DNA of 64,000 nucleotides from Craterostigma plantagineum (GCA_027422505.1 JAPQWV010001553.1:18266-82265), one strand, 5' to 3'. Counted from the stretch's first letter, positions 33,689 through 46,405 are shown. A program made the numbers and translations. The notes: generated from the letters alone by a model not told the origin.

Positions 33689-35188
33689 CACTAGTACAGT
33701 CAACACGTTTGGCTACTGTTGTCATAAGTAACGGGCGACCGTTGCTCACCGACGCCGGGAGCACCGACATCAATAGGTCGGGTCATTGGCGTCTGTTGTT
33801 ATCCTTCGCCGATAGCCGAGTTATCGGCGACTGTTGACTGTTGTTTGCAAACAACAGTCGCCGAAAGTAAAAAAAATTAAAAATAAAGGCATGGGCGACT
33901 GTTGAAAAAATAAAAAATAAAGGCATGGGCGACTGTTGTTACCGAAAGTAAAAGAAAAAATAAAAAAAGGATGCCTCGTCGCCTCGCTGAAGCCTCGCCT
34001 CGAGCTCTCTCGCGCCGCCAGACCTGTCCTTGTCGCACCACTCAAGCCAGCTATACCATACCAATGCATTCATTTGTTCATCGTACCTACAAGCAAAAAG
34101 TTTCAATTTCTGATGTTGAATGTACCTGCCAATGTGCATCGAAAGCTGTTTCACAGAGAACACCAGAAAGAGCTCTTGATTATTATAGAACATGAAGAAA
34201 AACTAGTCCAACTTCTCAGGGAACTGTCATCGAAGACCTAACTTAAGCTTTCCAACAAAGAAAGAAAAAAGAGATCTAAACTTACAGAAAACAAAGTCTC
34301 CTCCAATCCCTCCATCGACGCCCTAAATTCCGACCGCAAGCTCGCTTAGAAACTCCCCACACGACGCATCGAAGAGCTCCGACGAGCTTGCCCTCGAATC
34401 TTCTGCTCAAACTCGAAACTCCATCGCTTCCCCTTAATTTGACGCCAAAACCCTTCACCGCCATCCTTTTCCTTCTCTTCAGACCTAAAAGACCTGCACG
34501 CCACAGTCTTCACGAGGTCGCACAAAGATAGCCCAGAAAGTAGAAAACGAAAAGTGGGAGAATGGATGAAAAAGAAAGAAGTGTAATAGAATGAGGAACT
34601 TAGGGTTTACAAATGTAAAAATAAAATAAAAAGTTAAATTATAATATTTCCCAAATTTGTTTGAAATTTGAAAATTCCGCCAGTATTTAATTTATCATTG
34701 GCGACTGTTGTTTTGTGTAGCAGTCGGCAAAGGTCACAATAAAAAAAAAGGAAAAGTCTTCGGCGACTATTGTAGGAGCAACAGTCGCCAAAGGTAAAAA
34801 ATAATAAAAAGAAAACACGCCAGTGGTCAAAATAATAATAATAAAAAATAAAAACGGAAAAATCATCGGCGACTGTTGTACGTAGCAGCAGTCGTCGAAG
34901 GTAAAAAATAATAAAGAAAAAATGAAAACGAAAACTCATCGGTGACTATTGTACGTAACAACAGTCGCCTAAGGTCAAAAATAATAAAAAAATAAAAAAG
35001 GAAAACTTTCGGCGTCCTTTACTACACGACAACCGACGCCAAATGTGCCCGTAGATTATCGGCGTCTGTTGTTAGCTAACAACAGCCGCCCATAGTACCA
35101 AAAAATAAAAAAATGTTAATATGTCTCGCGCTAGTATAGGCATCCGTTGTTCCATGTGCCGACGCCAATTCCTGTTTATGTACTAGTG
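33689..35188. mobile_element. Non-autonomous CACTA (En/Spm-like) element, 1.5 kb
   Basis: It begins CACTAGTACAGTCAACAC and ends …GTACTAGTG, so both termini read CACTAGTACA. The 3-bp duplication tta is present at 33686-33688 and 35189-35191. Subterminal regions (33730-33940 and 34690-35170) are packed with ggcgactgttg and caacagtcgcc words, often paired head-to-head as short hairpins. These are the usual transposase-binding repeats of CACTA elements. The core (33960-34560) has short frames, none of which I recognise, and no transposase. Confidence 0.88.
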
Positions 35189-35191
35189 TTA

Positions 35192-36081
35192 ATAATGTAG
35201 TCGTCCATTCGTTGATGAGGATCAAACGAGCAGGAGCTTTGTGGGACCAAAATTGTTGAAGGTTCTTCGGTTAAGGGTGAATTTGTGGACTGTTTTAGGT
35301 TGCTGGTGGTGGTTTGAGTTGTGGCGGAAGTGGTGGTGGTGGTAGAGATGGGGCGGAAGTGGTAGGTGGTATGGGTTTGTGTGGTTCATGACGAAGGGCC
35401 GACGTAGTCTTCAAGTTGTGGCCGTTTCTCCCTCTAATGATGGTCTGTGTCATCAGGACTGCCATGTCTTCATTTGAGTCATGGTGGTGGTGATCGGCGT
35501 ATAGTAGGTGGGGTTGGTTGGTGATGAGCTCCGGACATAAATTAGTTCTAGAGACAAGACGTGATAGATGTATATCACGGAGCTTGGTGATTGTGCAGGG
35601 GCTGAACTTCTAAGTTGAGTGGGTTGTGGTGGAGACTCTGTAATTGGCGCCTTGCCTGTGTCCCACCGGGAGGTCCCGATGGCGGCGTATACCCCTTGCA
35701 TAATACGATCTTCAAAAAGGTGGGAAAGGCGAAAATGGCAGTGTCAATGGTCTCTCTGATAGTGCCACTAGTCATCAATCGCGCAACCTCTGGAACAGAG
35801 CCACTAAGGCGTTCCGTTGTCATCACATCGGAGTAGCAATCAATGTGTGGCCTCATTTACTACAGAAGGACTTCCGACCTCTCCTTGTGAAAACATTTCA
35901 GAAAGTGTCACTTGGATCATTGAGGCAGGGTCACGTAGATCTACGAAGAGAGTATTCACCTCAGCTGAGCCATGAAAGCATGCAATCGACACACATAACG
36001 GATAATATTTGAACATGGCCTGTAAGGACAGGAATTGATGTACCAAGGCTACTGAGGCTTCTCGTTGACACCGCTCGCGAG
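35192..36081 (-). other. Unidentified open stretch, possible gene fragment
   Basis: Two overlapping minus-strand frames (36136-35840 and 35856-35575) read like protein: CQREASVALVHQFLSLQAM, FHGSAEVNTLFVDLRDP, then TTERLSGSVPEVARLM and SGTIRETIDTAIFAFP, and PPSGPPGGTQARRQ near 35660. A frameshift or intron would be needed near 35850. The coding-like part is cut at its 5' side by the hAT insertion at 36082 and seems to resume after it at 37177. I do not recognise the family. Below 35570 the frame becomes Pro/Thr-rich and is probably not coding. Confidence 0.35.
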
Positions 36082-37168
36082 CAGGGACGGATCTACCGCG
36101 GGGCTCGGGGCATCTGTTGCCCCCCCGGCCGACCAACTTACCCTTAGGCGTGCGCCGGCAGCCACTCCAATGGGTGCTGCGTTGCAGCTGAAAAGCCCCC
36201 CACGGACGGATCTACAGCGGGGCTCGGGGGATCTGCTGCCCCCCGGCCGGCCAGCTTACCCTTAGGCGTGCGCCGGCAGCCACTCCGATGGGTGCTGCGT
36301 TGCATTTGGGGAGAGCTGGATGAATTTGGGGAAGAAAGACCTGTGAAGAAGACGATGAAGAGAGGAGACAGACGATTATTTTATGTTTTGATTATTTTCA
36401 TTTATAGTTTTTCTTCTTTTTCAAGAACAGATTGACCACATTGCATTATTCATCAATTATTTATTTTTGTTTACTTTCTTTCCTTTTGTTTCTTTCTCAT
36501 TGTCTAGGAATAAAAATATGAATATTTCATAGTTTTTAAGAAAACTTACTTTTCCATGGCGGGTTATTTAGGAATAACGATTTCAATTATTCCTTTCATA
36601 ATTATACTTAATTATTTAATAAATCATATGTTAAAATTTTTATACTTACGAAAAATTCATATAACTACATTATTATTTTATTTTATAATTCACGTTGATT
36701 TTTTAATTAAAAGCAATTAATAAAATCTGGAGATGTTTCGCCTTATATTCTTACTGATGTAATTTCATTACTTATCAACAAAATTTGCCACACATAAATA
36801 ATTGATTCCTTTCCTTATAACAAAAAATTAAAAAATTATTTGGGCAGTTTTTATTACTTCTTTTTTGTGTTGGGTATTATTTGCAGTTTTTACACAATCT
36901 ACACCGAAGATATTACCCTTACTAGGCTACACATTTTTCTTTATAAAAAAATATGTAGAAACCGAAAGAACCGCCCCAATCCAACCGAAGCAAACCGCAA
37001 TGTATCTAGTTAAAATTTTGTGATCGGATTTGGGGTACATCATTAAAAATTGCAATATATTGGGTTGGGTTAAAATTTGAATAAAAACCACCCTAACCTC
37101 TTCATGCTCACTCCTAAATGACACCTATTCTCGAGCCCCCCATGCGTAGAATCCTGGATCCGTCACTG
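36082..37168. mobile_element. Non-autonomous hAT element, 1.09 kb
   Basis: Left terminus CAGGGACGGATCTACCGCG; right terminus in reverse complement CAGTGACGGATCCAGG. An exact 8-bp target duplication, ctcgcgag (itself palindromic), lies at 36074-36081 and 37169-37176. The first 119 bases of the element, GC-rich, are repeated once at 36204. The remainder is AT-rich with no transposase frame. Confidence 0.88.
36085..36304. repeat. 119-bp duplication at the hAT left end
   Basis: ggacggatctac starts copies at 36085 and 36204. Both continue through ttacccttaggcgtgcgcc and tgggtgctgcgttgca with only a few substitutions, so the left terminal region exists twice. Confidence 0.85.
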
Positions 37169-37176
37169 CTCGCGAG

Positions 37177-37387
37177 ACAAGCTCAAGAGGATGACCCGTT
37201 ACCGCTGATGTATACCTAGTTATATAAATACTCAACCCTACTCATTGTTTAATGTGAATAAAAGTGAATCTTCATAAAGCGCGCTTCACTAACGTGAGAG
37301 AAAACACAAACACAACACACGCACTCAAGGTACTGTTACAACAACTCCATTGTTTCCCTCCATTGTTCATCATTTAGATGTTCTTGG
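37177..37387. other. Short unique segment with TATA-like box
   Basis: Continuation of the sequence interrupted by the hAT element. tatataaatactc at about 37214 looks like a TATA box, followed by a leader-like stretch rich in acacaaacac. What it would drive on the plus strand is lost at the copia insertion (37388). Confidence 0.3.
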
Positions 37388-37927
37388 TGTTAGGTTGGGA
37401 CTATTCGACTACGTATTTCTAGCACAATTAACGTTCGGACATGTAGACGTACATGTATTGTGGTATTAGTCATATGCCAAATATTGTAATTAAGTTAAAA
37501 GGACCCATTCGGTGATCAATTAATTTAAGGGGGTCTGTCGCAATTAATAAGATGTGTGGGGTTAATTAATATGTGTGTAGAATTCATGGGGGCTGGAACG
37601 TAAGTATCTGATGGGCTTACTAACGGGCCAGCCCATTATGACATCTATAAATATGGTTGTGGTCCCTAAGTGCTGTACAACGAAACATACAGCCGTCGCT
37701 CTCGTAAAACCCTAGCGACTGCTCTAAGGTTATTTGGGGTACCCATCTTCCCCAAGATAAAGGTTTCACGTACGCGTACTTGGAAGATTCACATACCTGG
37801 TTCTCACTACGAACGCTATGGAATTCTCAGGTACACTTTCTATTTCCGCTGTATTTGGTTTATCACCTTAATTAATCCAGTCAAGGTTAAAGTCTTCTTC
37901 GGATCCATACAGTTAAAGATCCCAACA
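37388..37927 (+). repeat. 5' LTR of the 7.0-kb copia element
   Basis: tgttaggttgggac...gatcccaaca. A tataaatatgg box lies near 37646, with the transcript start expected just downstream. Near-identical to the 3' LTR. Confidence 0.93.
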
Positions 37928-37929
37928 AG

Positions 37930-39300
37930 TGGTATCAGAGCCACCTTGATTTGGATTAATTACGATTATATGATGCAAATATTAGGCAGCGATGGAAAAT
38001 CTGCTCGGCTGCGATCCGATCTGCACTGCAGCGCCGTCGGGCGTTGCGTTCAGTAGTTGCAGATCGGAGTCGTATGTCGCTGATTAGGGCTGCAAAAGAC
38101 GCCGAAGGGCAGCGCCGTTGGGTGCTGCAGGTGGCTGCACAGCTACAAGGCCGGAAGGCTGTGTAAAACAGCAACGTTTGGACGCCGACTGCCTTGCGGT
38201 CCAGCGCTGTTGTGCGCTGCGTCGGCCTGGCGGTGCACGGCTAAGCATCGTTGCTGCCTTGCTGTGTGGCAGCGTTAATTGCTGGTGAACAGTGAAAATT
38301 CTCAGGCTGCCTAGGGATGCGCGACGGCTATGGTGCCGTTCTTTTGATGTAATACAAGGAGCAATTAGGGTTTCTCTACATGGGCCAAATTTTGGCCCAT
38401 TAACGATTATTTAACTTGCTAGGTTATCATGTTAGCTTTAACATTTGTTGTGCATGACTCGTTAGGTCAGCCCTAGAAATTCGTGCAATACTTTCCATTT
38501 GGTGGGGTATGTTATGCTAGTGCTAGCTATTATATTTGTTTGCTGTGATTTCGTTGGGCCTGCTTTAGGGTTTCTTAGTGGGCTTAATCAGTTTTGGCCC
38601 ATATCAGGTTGTTAAGATAAATATATATGGGCCATTTAAGGTTTCTTTTGGGCTTCCTAGACTTTAGTAAATAGGCCACATCAGGTTAAGAATAATTTTA
38701 AGCCACTTTAGATTTAGACGAATTTAATTTTTGGTCCAATAAATGTGTTATTAGTTGGCTATTTTCCGTGACTATTTGGGGTGCTTTTAAGGTCAGAAGT
38801 ATTCGGAAAAATTGCGACTTTTAACAGACAGTGATTATTAAATTTAATAACGACATAAAGATGCTTATTGTAGCATATCGATTATTAGAGATATTTTATT
38901 GAAGCAGTATAGTCACCTTCGTGACCCCTGATGTGGAGATTTTATAAATCTAATAGTCGGGACGGTGGCGTAACATGACGCATGCGGATATTTCGACCGG
39001 CCCTTCGGAAGGCGATTATCTGGCAGTGGCTTGTGTACGGCTGTGACGGTAAGGTGAAGTACCTGAAGGTCTTTTCATTGCGAGTAGTTGATCGGCCCTT
39101 CGGAAGGCGACTACTTGGCTGGAATAGGGTACAGACGCTTGATCATTGCACTAGTTTGATCACTCGTGGATTGACTACCTAACCTTCGTTAGGCTCTTTT
39201 GCACAACGATTAAGCTGAAGATGTGTTGTTATTATTTAAATTTTTTAATCATTATTAAAGCTAAAAATTGTGAGTTAATTCAATTATCGTTCTCTTTTCA
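37930..39300 (+). other. Long 5' leader of the 7.0-kb copia element
   Basis: From the primer site (37930) to the gag start there is no gag-like sequence. Near 37990-38300 it is rich in ctgcagcgccgt-like words; 38900-39180 contains two similar atttcgacc/gttgatc-ggcccttcggaaggcga blocks (38991 and 39090). Such a long leader is unusual for a copia element and may include packaging or ribosome-entry functions, which is only an inference. Confidence 0.6.
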
Positions 39301-39306
39301 GCTGAG

Positions 39307-42300
39307 ATGGTCGGTGTTGCGACTACGAACTCTGCCATGAACAACATTCCTAAACTAAGTGGAATGAACTTTGCTGTTTGGAAAAATAAATTGCTTATGG
39401 TTCTGGGTTGCCTGGACCTAGATTACGCTATTATTAATCCGCGTCCAGCTGAACTCACTGACGAGAGCTCTCGTCAGGAACAGAGAGCTCACGAAAAGTG
39501 GGAGCGGACTAACCGCGCAAGTCTTATGGTCATAAAGAATACAATCCAGAGACCTTCTTGAGTATTGTGTCATCAGAGGCGACTGCAAAAGAGTTTCTCG
39601 ATGACCTACAGGAGCGTTTTGCAAAAAACGATAAGGCAGAGACAAGTGCCGCTTTACGCAAACTTGTTTCCATGAGGTATAAGGGCAACGGAAACATTCG
39701 TGAGTACATACTCGAAATGGCGGATTTAGCCACTAAGCTGAGAGCACTCAAGCTCGAACTTCCTGAGGATTTGGTTGTTCATTTGGTGCTTGTCTCTCTC
39801 CCTGCACACTACAGTCAATTCGAGGTGAGCTATAATGTCAGAAGGAAAAATGGATAATTAATGAGCTCACTTCTCATTTGGTGCAAGAAGAGGAGAGACT
39901 TAGGCAGCATAAAGTCGAGAGTGCTCATCTAGCTTCGACTCACTCTGTTGGCAAAAAGAGAAAGGCTAAGGAAAATGCGGTCAATCAGAAGAAGCCTAAG
40001 GGCTCTGAAAAAGAGCGTAAAGAAAAACCAATTGAATGCTTCTTCTGTAAGAAAGCTTCTCACTTGAAGAAGGACTGTGCCAAGTATCATGCTTGGCGAC
40101 TAAAGAAAGGTACAAATTTGGCATTTGTAAGCGCTCAAATTAATTTGGTTTCTGTACCTGCATATACGTGGTGGGTTGATTCCGGTGCTACAACTCACAT
40201 AAGTATGTCTGTGCAGGGTTGCCTGAGCTGCCGAAAGCCCAGTGATGCTGAAAGATTCATCTATATGGGGGCTGGAGAAGCAGTTGAAGTTCAAGGCGTG
40301 AGGACTTTTAGATTATTATTACGTTCTGGTTTCTTTTTGGATTTGAATAACACTTTCGTTGTGCCGTCATTTAGACGGAATTTGATTTCAGTTTCTATTT
40401 TGGACAAAGAAGGTTATATTTGTTCATTTGGTAACAGAAAGTGTGTTATTTATTCTAAATCTTCGGCTATTGGAACCAGTAACTTATCTGAGCATGATAA
40501 TCTGTATCTACTTGATACAGTAAACTACGAAGAGTCCCATAATGTAGAAACTAGAGGAATTAAGCGTAAGTTACCATCTGAGAATTCATTTGATTTATGG
40601 CATAAGCGTTTGGGTCATATATCCGAAAGGAGAATTGATAAGCTTGTGTCCGATGGAATTCTGGAAACACTTGATAAATCCAGAGATCATTTTTGTATCG
40701 AGTGTATAAAGGGTAAAACAACAAATAAAGGAAAGTTAAATGCTGAGAGAGCTAAGGAAGTCTTAGAACTGATTCATAAGGATGTGTGTGGTCCATTCCC
40801 TACGGCTTCTTGGAATGGACAACGCTAATTTATCACGTTCATCGACGATTACTCTCGTTACGGGTATTTGTACCTAATTCATGAGAAGTCTGAAGCACTT
40901 GACATTTTTAAGGCGTTTAAAGCCGAAGTCGAAATCGACACGGCGAAACGATTAAGGCCGTCAGATCCGACCGTAGAGGAGAATACTACGGGAGGTATGA
41001 CAGATCAGGTGAACAACGTCCAGGACCGTTTGCTATGTTTCTAGAGGAGTGTGGGATCGTCCCTCAGTACACCATGCCTGGAAGTCCAAATATGAACGGT
41101 GTTGCTGAGAGACGAAACAGTACCCTTCAGGATATGGTGAGAAGTATGATTGCTTGTACGACTTTACCTCACTCTCTCTGGGGCGACGCATTAAGAACCG
41201 CAGCCTACATTCTTAACAGAGTCCCTAATAAAGCTGCGAACAGTACCCCTTACGAGTTATGGACGGGTAAAAGGCCCGTTCTTAGGCATTTACGAGTTTG
41301 GGGATGTCCTACTGAGACACGACCTTACAGGCCGGGCGAGAAGAAATTGGACTCAAGGACTGTTAGTAGCTACTTCGTAGGTTATCCGAAAAAATCACGA
41401 GGCTATAAATTTTATGATCCCACATCAAGAACATTTTTCGAGACAGGAAATGCCACGTTCTTTGAGGATCTTGAGTTTGGGGAGGATAAGGATAATTGAA
41501 ACGATTTTCTATTCGAAGAAGAGGTTTCAGAAATTCCTATTCATACAACTCAGGTCGGTCAGGACGAAATTTTTGTCCATATGGTTATCCGACCTCGAGA
41601 TATGGACGAAGATGAAATCGTTCCTCCAATGGATCATCATACTTCACCTGTAGTTGTTCATCACGATCAGCCTTATGAAGGTGAAGCTGAAGCTGATCAT
41701 CAACTACAAACTCATGAACCTCAGATCGAACCAGCGCCTCTACGGAGCTCAATGCGAGAAAGGAGAAATGCAATTCCAGATGATTACGTTGTATTTCTTC
41801 ACGAGCATGAGGATACCATTGATTTAGTGGGAGATAATTCCTTCACTTATCAAGAGGCAATGGAAAGCTCTAAGGCTCGCGGATGGACCAATGACATAAA
41901 TGAGGAAATCCAATCCATGAAGGACAACGGCGTTTGGGATCTCGTTTCGTTACCTGAAGGCGTGAAACCGATTGGTTGCAAATGGGTATTTAAAACCAAA
42001 CGGGATTCACTGGGTAACATTGAGAGATATAAAGCTCGTCTTGTCGCGAAAGGATTTACTCAGAGGGAAGGCATAGATTATAAAGAGACTTTCTCTCCAG
42101 TTTCATCGAAAGACTCTTTTAGAATTATCATGGTGCTTGTGGCACATTTTGACCTTGAGTTGCATCAAATGGACGTAAAGACAGCTTTCCTCAATGGAGA
42201 TCTTGAGGAAACTATATATATGTTGCAGCCAGAGGGTTTAGCTTCGGACAACTCTAGCCCACTGGTCTGTAAACTAAAGAAATCCATTTACGGACTCAAG

Positions 42301-43391
42301 CAGGCTTCTCGTCAATGGTACCAAAAGTTTCACCAGACTACAACCTCTTTCGGTTTTGAGGCTAACTAGGACTGTGTGTATCACAAATTCAGTGGGAGCA
42401 GATTTATCTTTTTGGTCTTATACGTAGACGACATTTAGCTAGCAGCGATGTTAATTTACTTCGGGACACCAAGAGATTTCTTTCGGGTCATTTTGACATG
42501 AAAGATCTTGGGGAAGCTTCTTTTGTATTAGGGATCCAGATTCACCGTGATCGCTCACGGGGAACTCTTGGGTTATCAGAAAAGAGCTACATCGAAAAGG
42601 TACTGCAAAGGTTTAGCATGGAAAATTGTCGTCCACATGACACTCCAGTCTCAAAAGGTGATAAGTTCAGCCTCAAACAGTGTCCGGATAACATTTTGGA
42701 ATCTAAGCACATGAAGGATATACGATATGCGTCGGCAGTGGGAAGTTTAATGTACGCACAGGTTTGCACCAGACCTGATTTAGCGTTCATCGTAGGAATG
42801 CTTGGTCGATGCCAAAGCAATCCGGGTAGAGAACATTGGGTAGCAGCCAAAAGGGTCTTTCGATATCTTCAAAAGACGAAGGATTATATGCTCACATACA
42901 GAAAGTCAGAGTATTTGGAGATCATTGGGCATTGTGACTCTGATTTTGCGGGATGCCTGGACAGCCGCAAATCAACATCTGGTTATGTTTTTATGCTGGC
43001 TGGGGGAGCAATTTCTTGGAAAAGTGTCAAAAAGACACTTATCGCTTCATCTACGATTGAGGCAGAATTTGTAGCTTGCTACGAGGCCTCCAACCAGGCT
43101 GTTTGGCTGTGCAATTTAGTGACAGGACTTAAAGTTGTCAATTGTGTTGGACGACCAACAAAGCTATTTTGTGACAACAATTCGGCGGTCCTGTATTCCA
43201 ATAACAACAGGAGCTCTTCCAGATCTAAGCACATAGACATTAAGTTCCTGGTTGTGAAAGAACGAGTTCAGAGTGGATATATAATCATTGAGCATATAGG
43301 AACAAATTTTATGATTGCAGATCCACTTACTAAAGCGTTAGCGCCAGCTATATTTCATGAGCATGTTGCTCGCATGGGTGTAACGAATTAA
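39307..43391 (+). pseudogene. Copia gag-pol polyprotein, TNT1-like, interrupted
   Basis: Gag starts MVGVATTNSAMNNIPKLSG and has FAVWKNKLLMVL; frames change near 39550 and 39860. The zinc knuckle is CFFCKKASHLKKDC (about 40050), with Ser replacing the usual Gly before His. Protease: WWVDSGATTHIS. Integrase zinc region: WHKRLGHI with CIECIKGK; the catalytic part has VCGPF, a stop at 40826, FIDDYSRYGYL, a shift near 40940, then MPGSPNMNGVAERRN. Reverse transcriptase: PIGCKWVFKTKRDS, QMDVKTAFLNGDL, YGLKQASRQWY, a stop after EAN at 42367, and YVDDI followed by a stop (about 42435). RNase H: HCDSDFAGCLDSRKSTSGY and CDNNSAVLYS. At least five lesions. Confidence 0.92.
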
Positions 43392-43819
43392 GTTTTATGT
43401 CTTATCGTGGATTCTGTAAATTCTGCATTTAATGATTATTTAATAAAGTCTCTTTAATACATGTTTATGTCATGACATTTGGGTTTTTCAGATACCCATT
43501 AGTTTATCTCTGAATTCTGATCTCACTAAAGTAGGACCAATTGGAAATAGACATGCATGATCAATTGAGCATGTAATTTCCATGCTACACGTCCACACTT
43601 GGTCTATGTCATTCGATGGAGTTGGTGTTCGTAATTACTGTGGGTTGAGTTACGATATATGTATAACGACTACCCCTTTAGTTCTTGCATCGACAATATT
43701 GATGGACGAGATTGATTTCTTATGCGACACTTCGGTTATAGCTATATTCGGTATGATATTTAGTATACGACGAAGGTGCTTACTGGATAAATACAACGTC
43801 TTATAGTCCAGTGGGAGAT

Positions 43820-44358
43820 TGTTAGGTTGGGACTATTCGACTACGTATTTCTAGCACAATTAACGTTCGGACATGTAGACGTACATGTATTGTGGTATTA
43901 ATCGTATGCCAAATATTGTAATTAAGTTAAAAGGACCCATTCGGTGATCAATTAATTTAAGGGGGTCTGTCGCAATTAAATAAGATGTGTGGGGTTAATT
44001 AATATTTGTGTAGAATTCCTGGGGGCTGGAACGTAAGTATCTGATGGGCTTACTAACGGGCCAGCCTATTATGACATCTATAAATATGGGTGTGGTCCCT
44101 AAGTGTTGTACAACGAAACATACAGCCGTCGCTCTCGTAAAACCCTAGCGACTGCTCTAAGGTTATTTGGGGTACCATCTTCCCCAAGATAAGGTTTCAC
44201 GTACGCGTACTTGGAAGATCCACATACCCGTTTCTCACTACGAACGCTATGGAATTCTCAGGTACGCTTTCTATTTCCGTTGTATTTGGTTTATCGACTT
44301 AATTAATCCAATCAAGGTTAAAGTCTTCTTCGGATCCATACGGTTACGGATCCCAACA
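43820..44358 (+). repeat. 3' LTR of the 7.0-kb copia element
   Basis: Directly follows the purine-rich gtgggagat (43811-43819) and ends ggatcccaaca, next to TSD cttgg. Confidence 0.93.
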
Positions 44359-44363
44359 CTTGG

Positions 44364-45089
44364 AACCTACAATTATTGAAAAGTTTTGATAATGAAAAGT
44401 TATTCTTGGTGTACACCGAAAAAAATTTTATATCCAAAAGTTTTATGAGGTATAAACGAAAATTTTTTGAAGGCGTAAAGCTTTCGTAAGTAATAACGAA
44501 AATATTTTATATTGAAAGTTTTGTAAGGTATGTACCGAAAAGTTCAAATACTGAAGAGTTTTCTTAAGTAATACGAAAATCTTTATATATCGAAAATTTT
44601 TCGTAAAATGAAGTTTGCTATATTGTGATGTTTTGCGATAAGAACTATTGTTTTCGGCTTGTAAAAACAATTATGAGAAAGCTAACGGAAAGGACATTTA
44701 GTGTGCCGAAAACGATTTACAATGCAAACTAGATGTGTGCAATTCAATGTTTTTCCAATTCATAAAATTTACGTGTATGAGACTTTCTCTAATTTTGATT
44801 AAAACGGGAACTTTTTACGATAAAAATAGTGAATTCGGAATCTGACAGGTAATCTATCGAGATCCATAATCTGACATGTTAAAAACAGTAAAACAAACAT
44901 CTTTTACGCAAAATATATTGAATTTGGAAGAAATTGGAAGATCGCCTTCAATCCTCGCGCCAAATTTAAAATAAGTTTGTCGAACAAAAAATTCAAAATC
45001 TTGATCCAAATGTGACATGCTCGAATAGTAGCAAGTGTACTGTAAATAGTATAAAATGGACGTAAGCTCAATATCAATCTACAAGAATA
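44364..45089. other. AT-rich non-coding sequence with cgaaaa motifs
   Basis: From 44380 to about 44720 words like accgaaaag, acgaaaat and aaagtttt(a/g)t recur irregularly, much like 180-600 at the start of the window; both contain tggtgtacac followed by gaaaa. Nothing coding is visible. 44720-45089 is featureless. Confidence 0.5.
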
Positions 45090-45599
45090 CACTAGTAGAA
45101 AACGACACATAGGCGACGACACCTTCGGCGACGGTTCCTCAAAAACCGTGGCCTATAGTGGACGCGGTGGCACTTTCGTAATTGTTTTTAGTTTTTGTCC
45201 ATCATAGGCGACGGTTTCTTGTTCAAAACTGTCGCCTATAATTGGCGAAAGACTCCGGCGACGGTTTCCTCCATAATAACCGTTGCCTATATACATTATT
45301 AACTTAATTTTTTTTTAAAATATAAGATTGGGCGACGGTTTCTACGACGATAACAGAAACCGTCGCCCATAGTCTTTTTTAAATATACTTAATTTTTTTT
45401 CTTACCGTCGCCCATGGTCTACCGATTTTTTTTATTTTATTTTTTATGTTTTTTTGGTATGTGTATGGGCGACGGTTACGTATTTTTTGGATAACAACCG
45501 TCGCCCATGAGATCTTTAAAAAACCCACCTTCTTCCCACACTTGCCAAAATCTAAGAGAAATTAAAAACAAAACCGCACCGCTAGGCGATCTTCCGGCG

Positions 45600-46265
45600 A
45601 TCTTCAAGCGATTTCCGACCTTTTGGAACACAGTAAGAAGACTATTAAGCAATTACCCTATTTGTATTTGGCGACTTACGGCTTATAATTTTCGAAATTC
45701 ATAGTTTTGTGAAAAATTGGGTTTCGAATTTTTGGGTTTTCCGAGCTTGATTTATGCGATTTCATAGCTTATTCTTGTGGTATATTTGATATAAGGTTGA
45801 TATTGAGCTTGATCTTTGCGAAAATTTGGTTTTTGGGTAAACTTTGGACAATTTGGATTTTTGGGTCGAATTTGGCCGCGACCTCTTCTCCCTCGGCGAC
45901 CACGGCTCTTTTCCGATGATTCCGGGCTACGACAACAAGGTAAGATCTATCATAACCATTTTCCCTCATTGTATTTTGCGATAAAATTTACGGAATTCGT
46001 AGTTTTTTAAAGATTGGGGTTTCGAATTTTCGGGTTTTCCGAGCTTGTTTTATGAAACTTCATAGCTTATTCTTGTGTTATATTTGATATAAGGTTGATA
46101 TTGAGCTTATGTTTGCAAAAATTAGGTTTGTGGGTAAAGTTTGGACAATTTAGGATTTTGGATCGATTTGGCCGCGAGCAATTCTCTCTCGACGACTTTT
46201 TCCGGCGACCACGACTCTTTTCCGACGATACCGGGCTCCGACAACAAGGTAGGATCTCTTATAAT
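45600..46265 (+). repeat. Direct duplication, about 300 bp, each copy ending at a splice-donor-like site
   Basis: Two copies carry gggttttccgagcttg, ttcatagcttattcttgtg, gatataaggttgatattgag and tggacaattt. They end gacaacaaggtaagatc (45931) and gacaacaaggtaggatc (46240), both good plant donor sites. Periods measured at different words are 298-309, so small indels have accumulated. Likely repeated first exon and leader of a CACTA gene. Confidence 0.75.
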
Positions 46266-46405
46266 CTTGGGTATTCCGTGAATAACTTTGGCTTAGTCCC
46301 TTCTTATATTCGATTTGAGGTTGGTATTGAACTTCTTTAAGTTTCATGTTTAATATATGTGTATCAGTATATTTTAACAATATCCTCTTGTTTAATGTTT
46401 TATAG

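Larger units (their letters stand above)
37388..44358 (+). mobile_element. Ty1/copia retrotransposon, 7.0 kb
   Basis: LTRs of 540 bp (37388-37927) and 539 bp (43820-44358) with TGTTAGG...CCCAACA ends. Perfect TSD cttgg at 37383-37387 and 44359-44363. Primer site tggtatcagagcc starts two bases after the 5' LTR and the purine tract gtgggagat precedes the 3' LTR. The LTRs differ by roughly 18-20 substitutions and three 1-base indels by eye. A 1.38-kb leader separates primer site and gag. Protein motifs are TNT1-like copia; stops and shifts inactivate it. Confidence 0.95.

Noticed and set aside
33821..34464. Short frames in the CACTA core as a captured gene
   Set aside because: None shows a recognisable motif, and several read through the hairpin words; kept only as a possibility in the CACTA finding.
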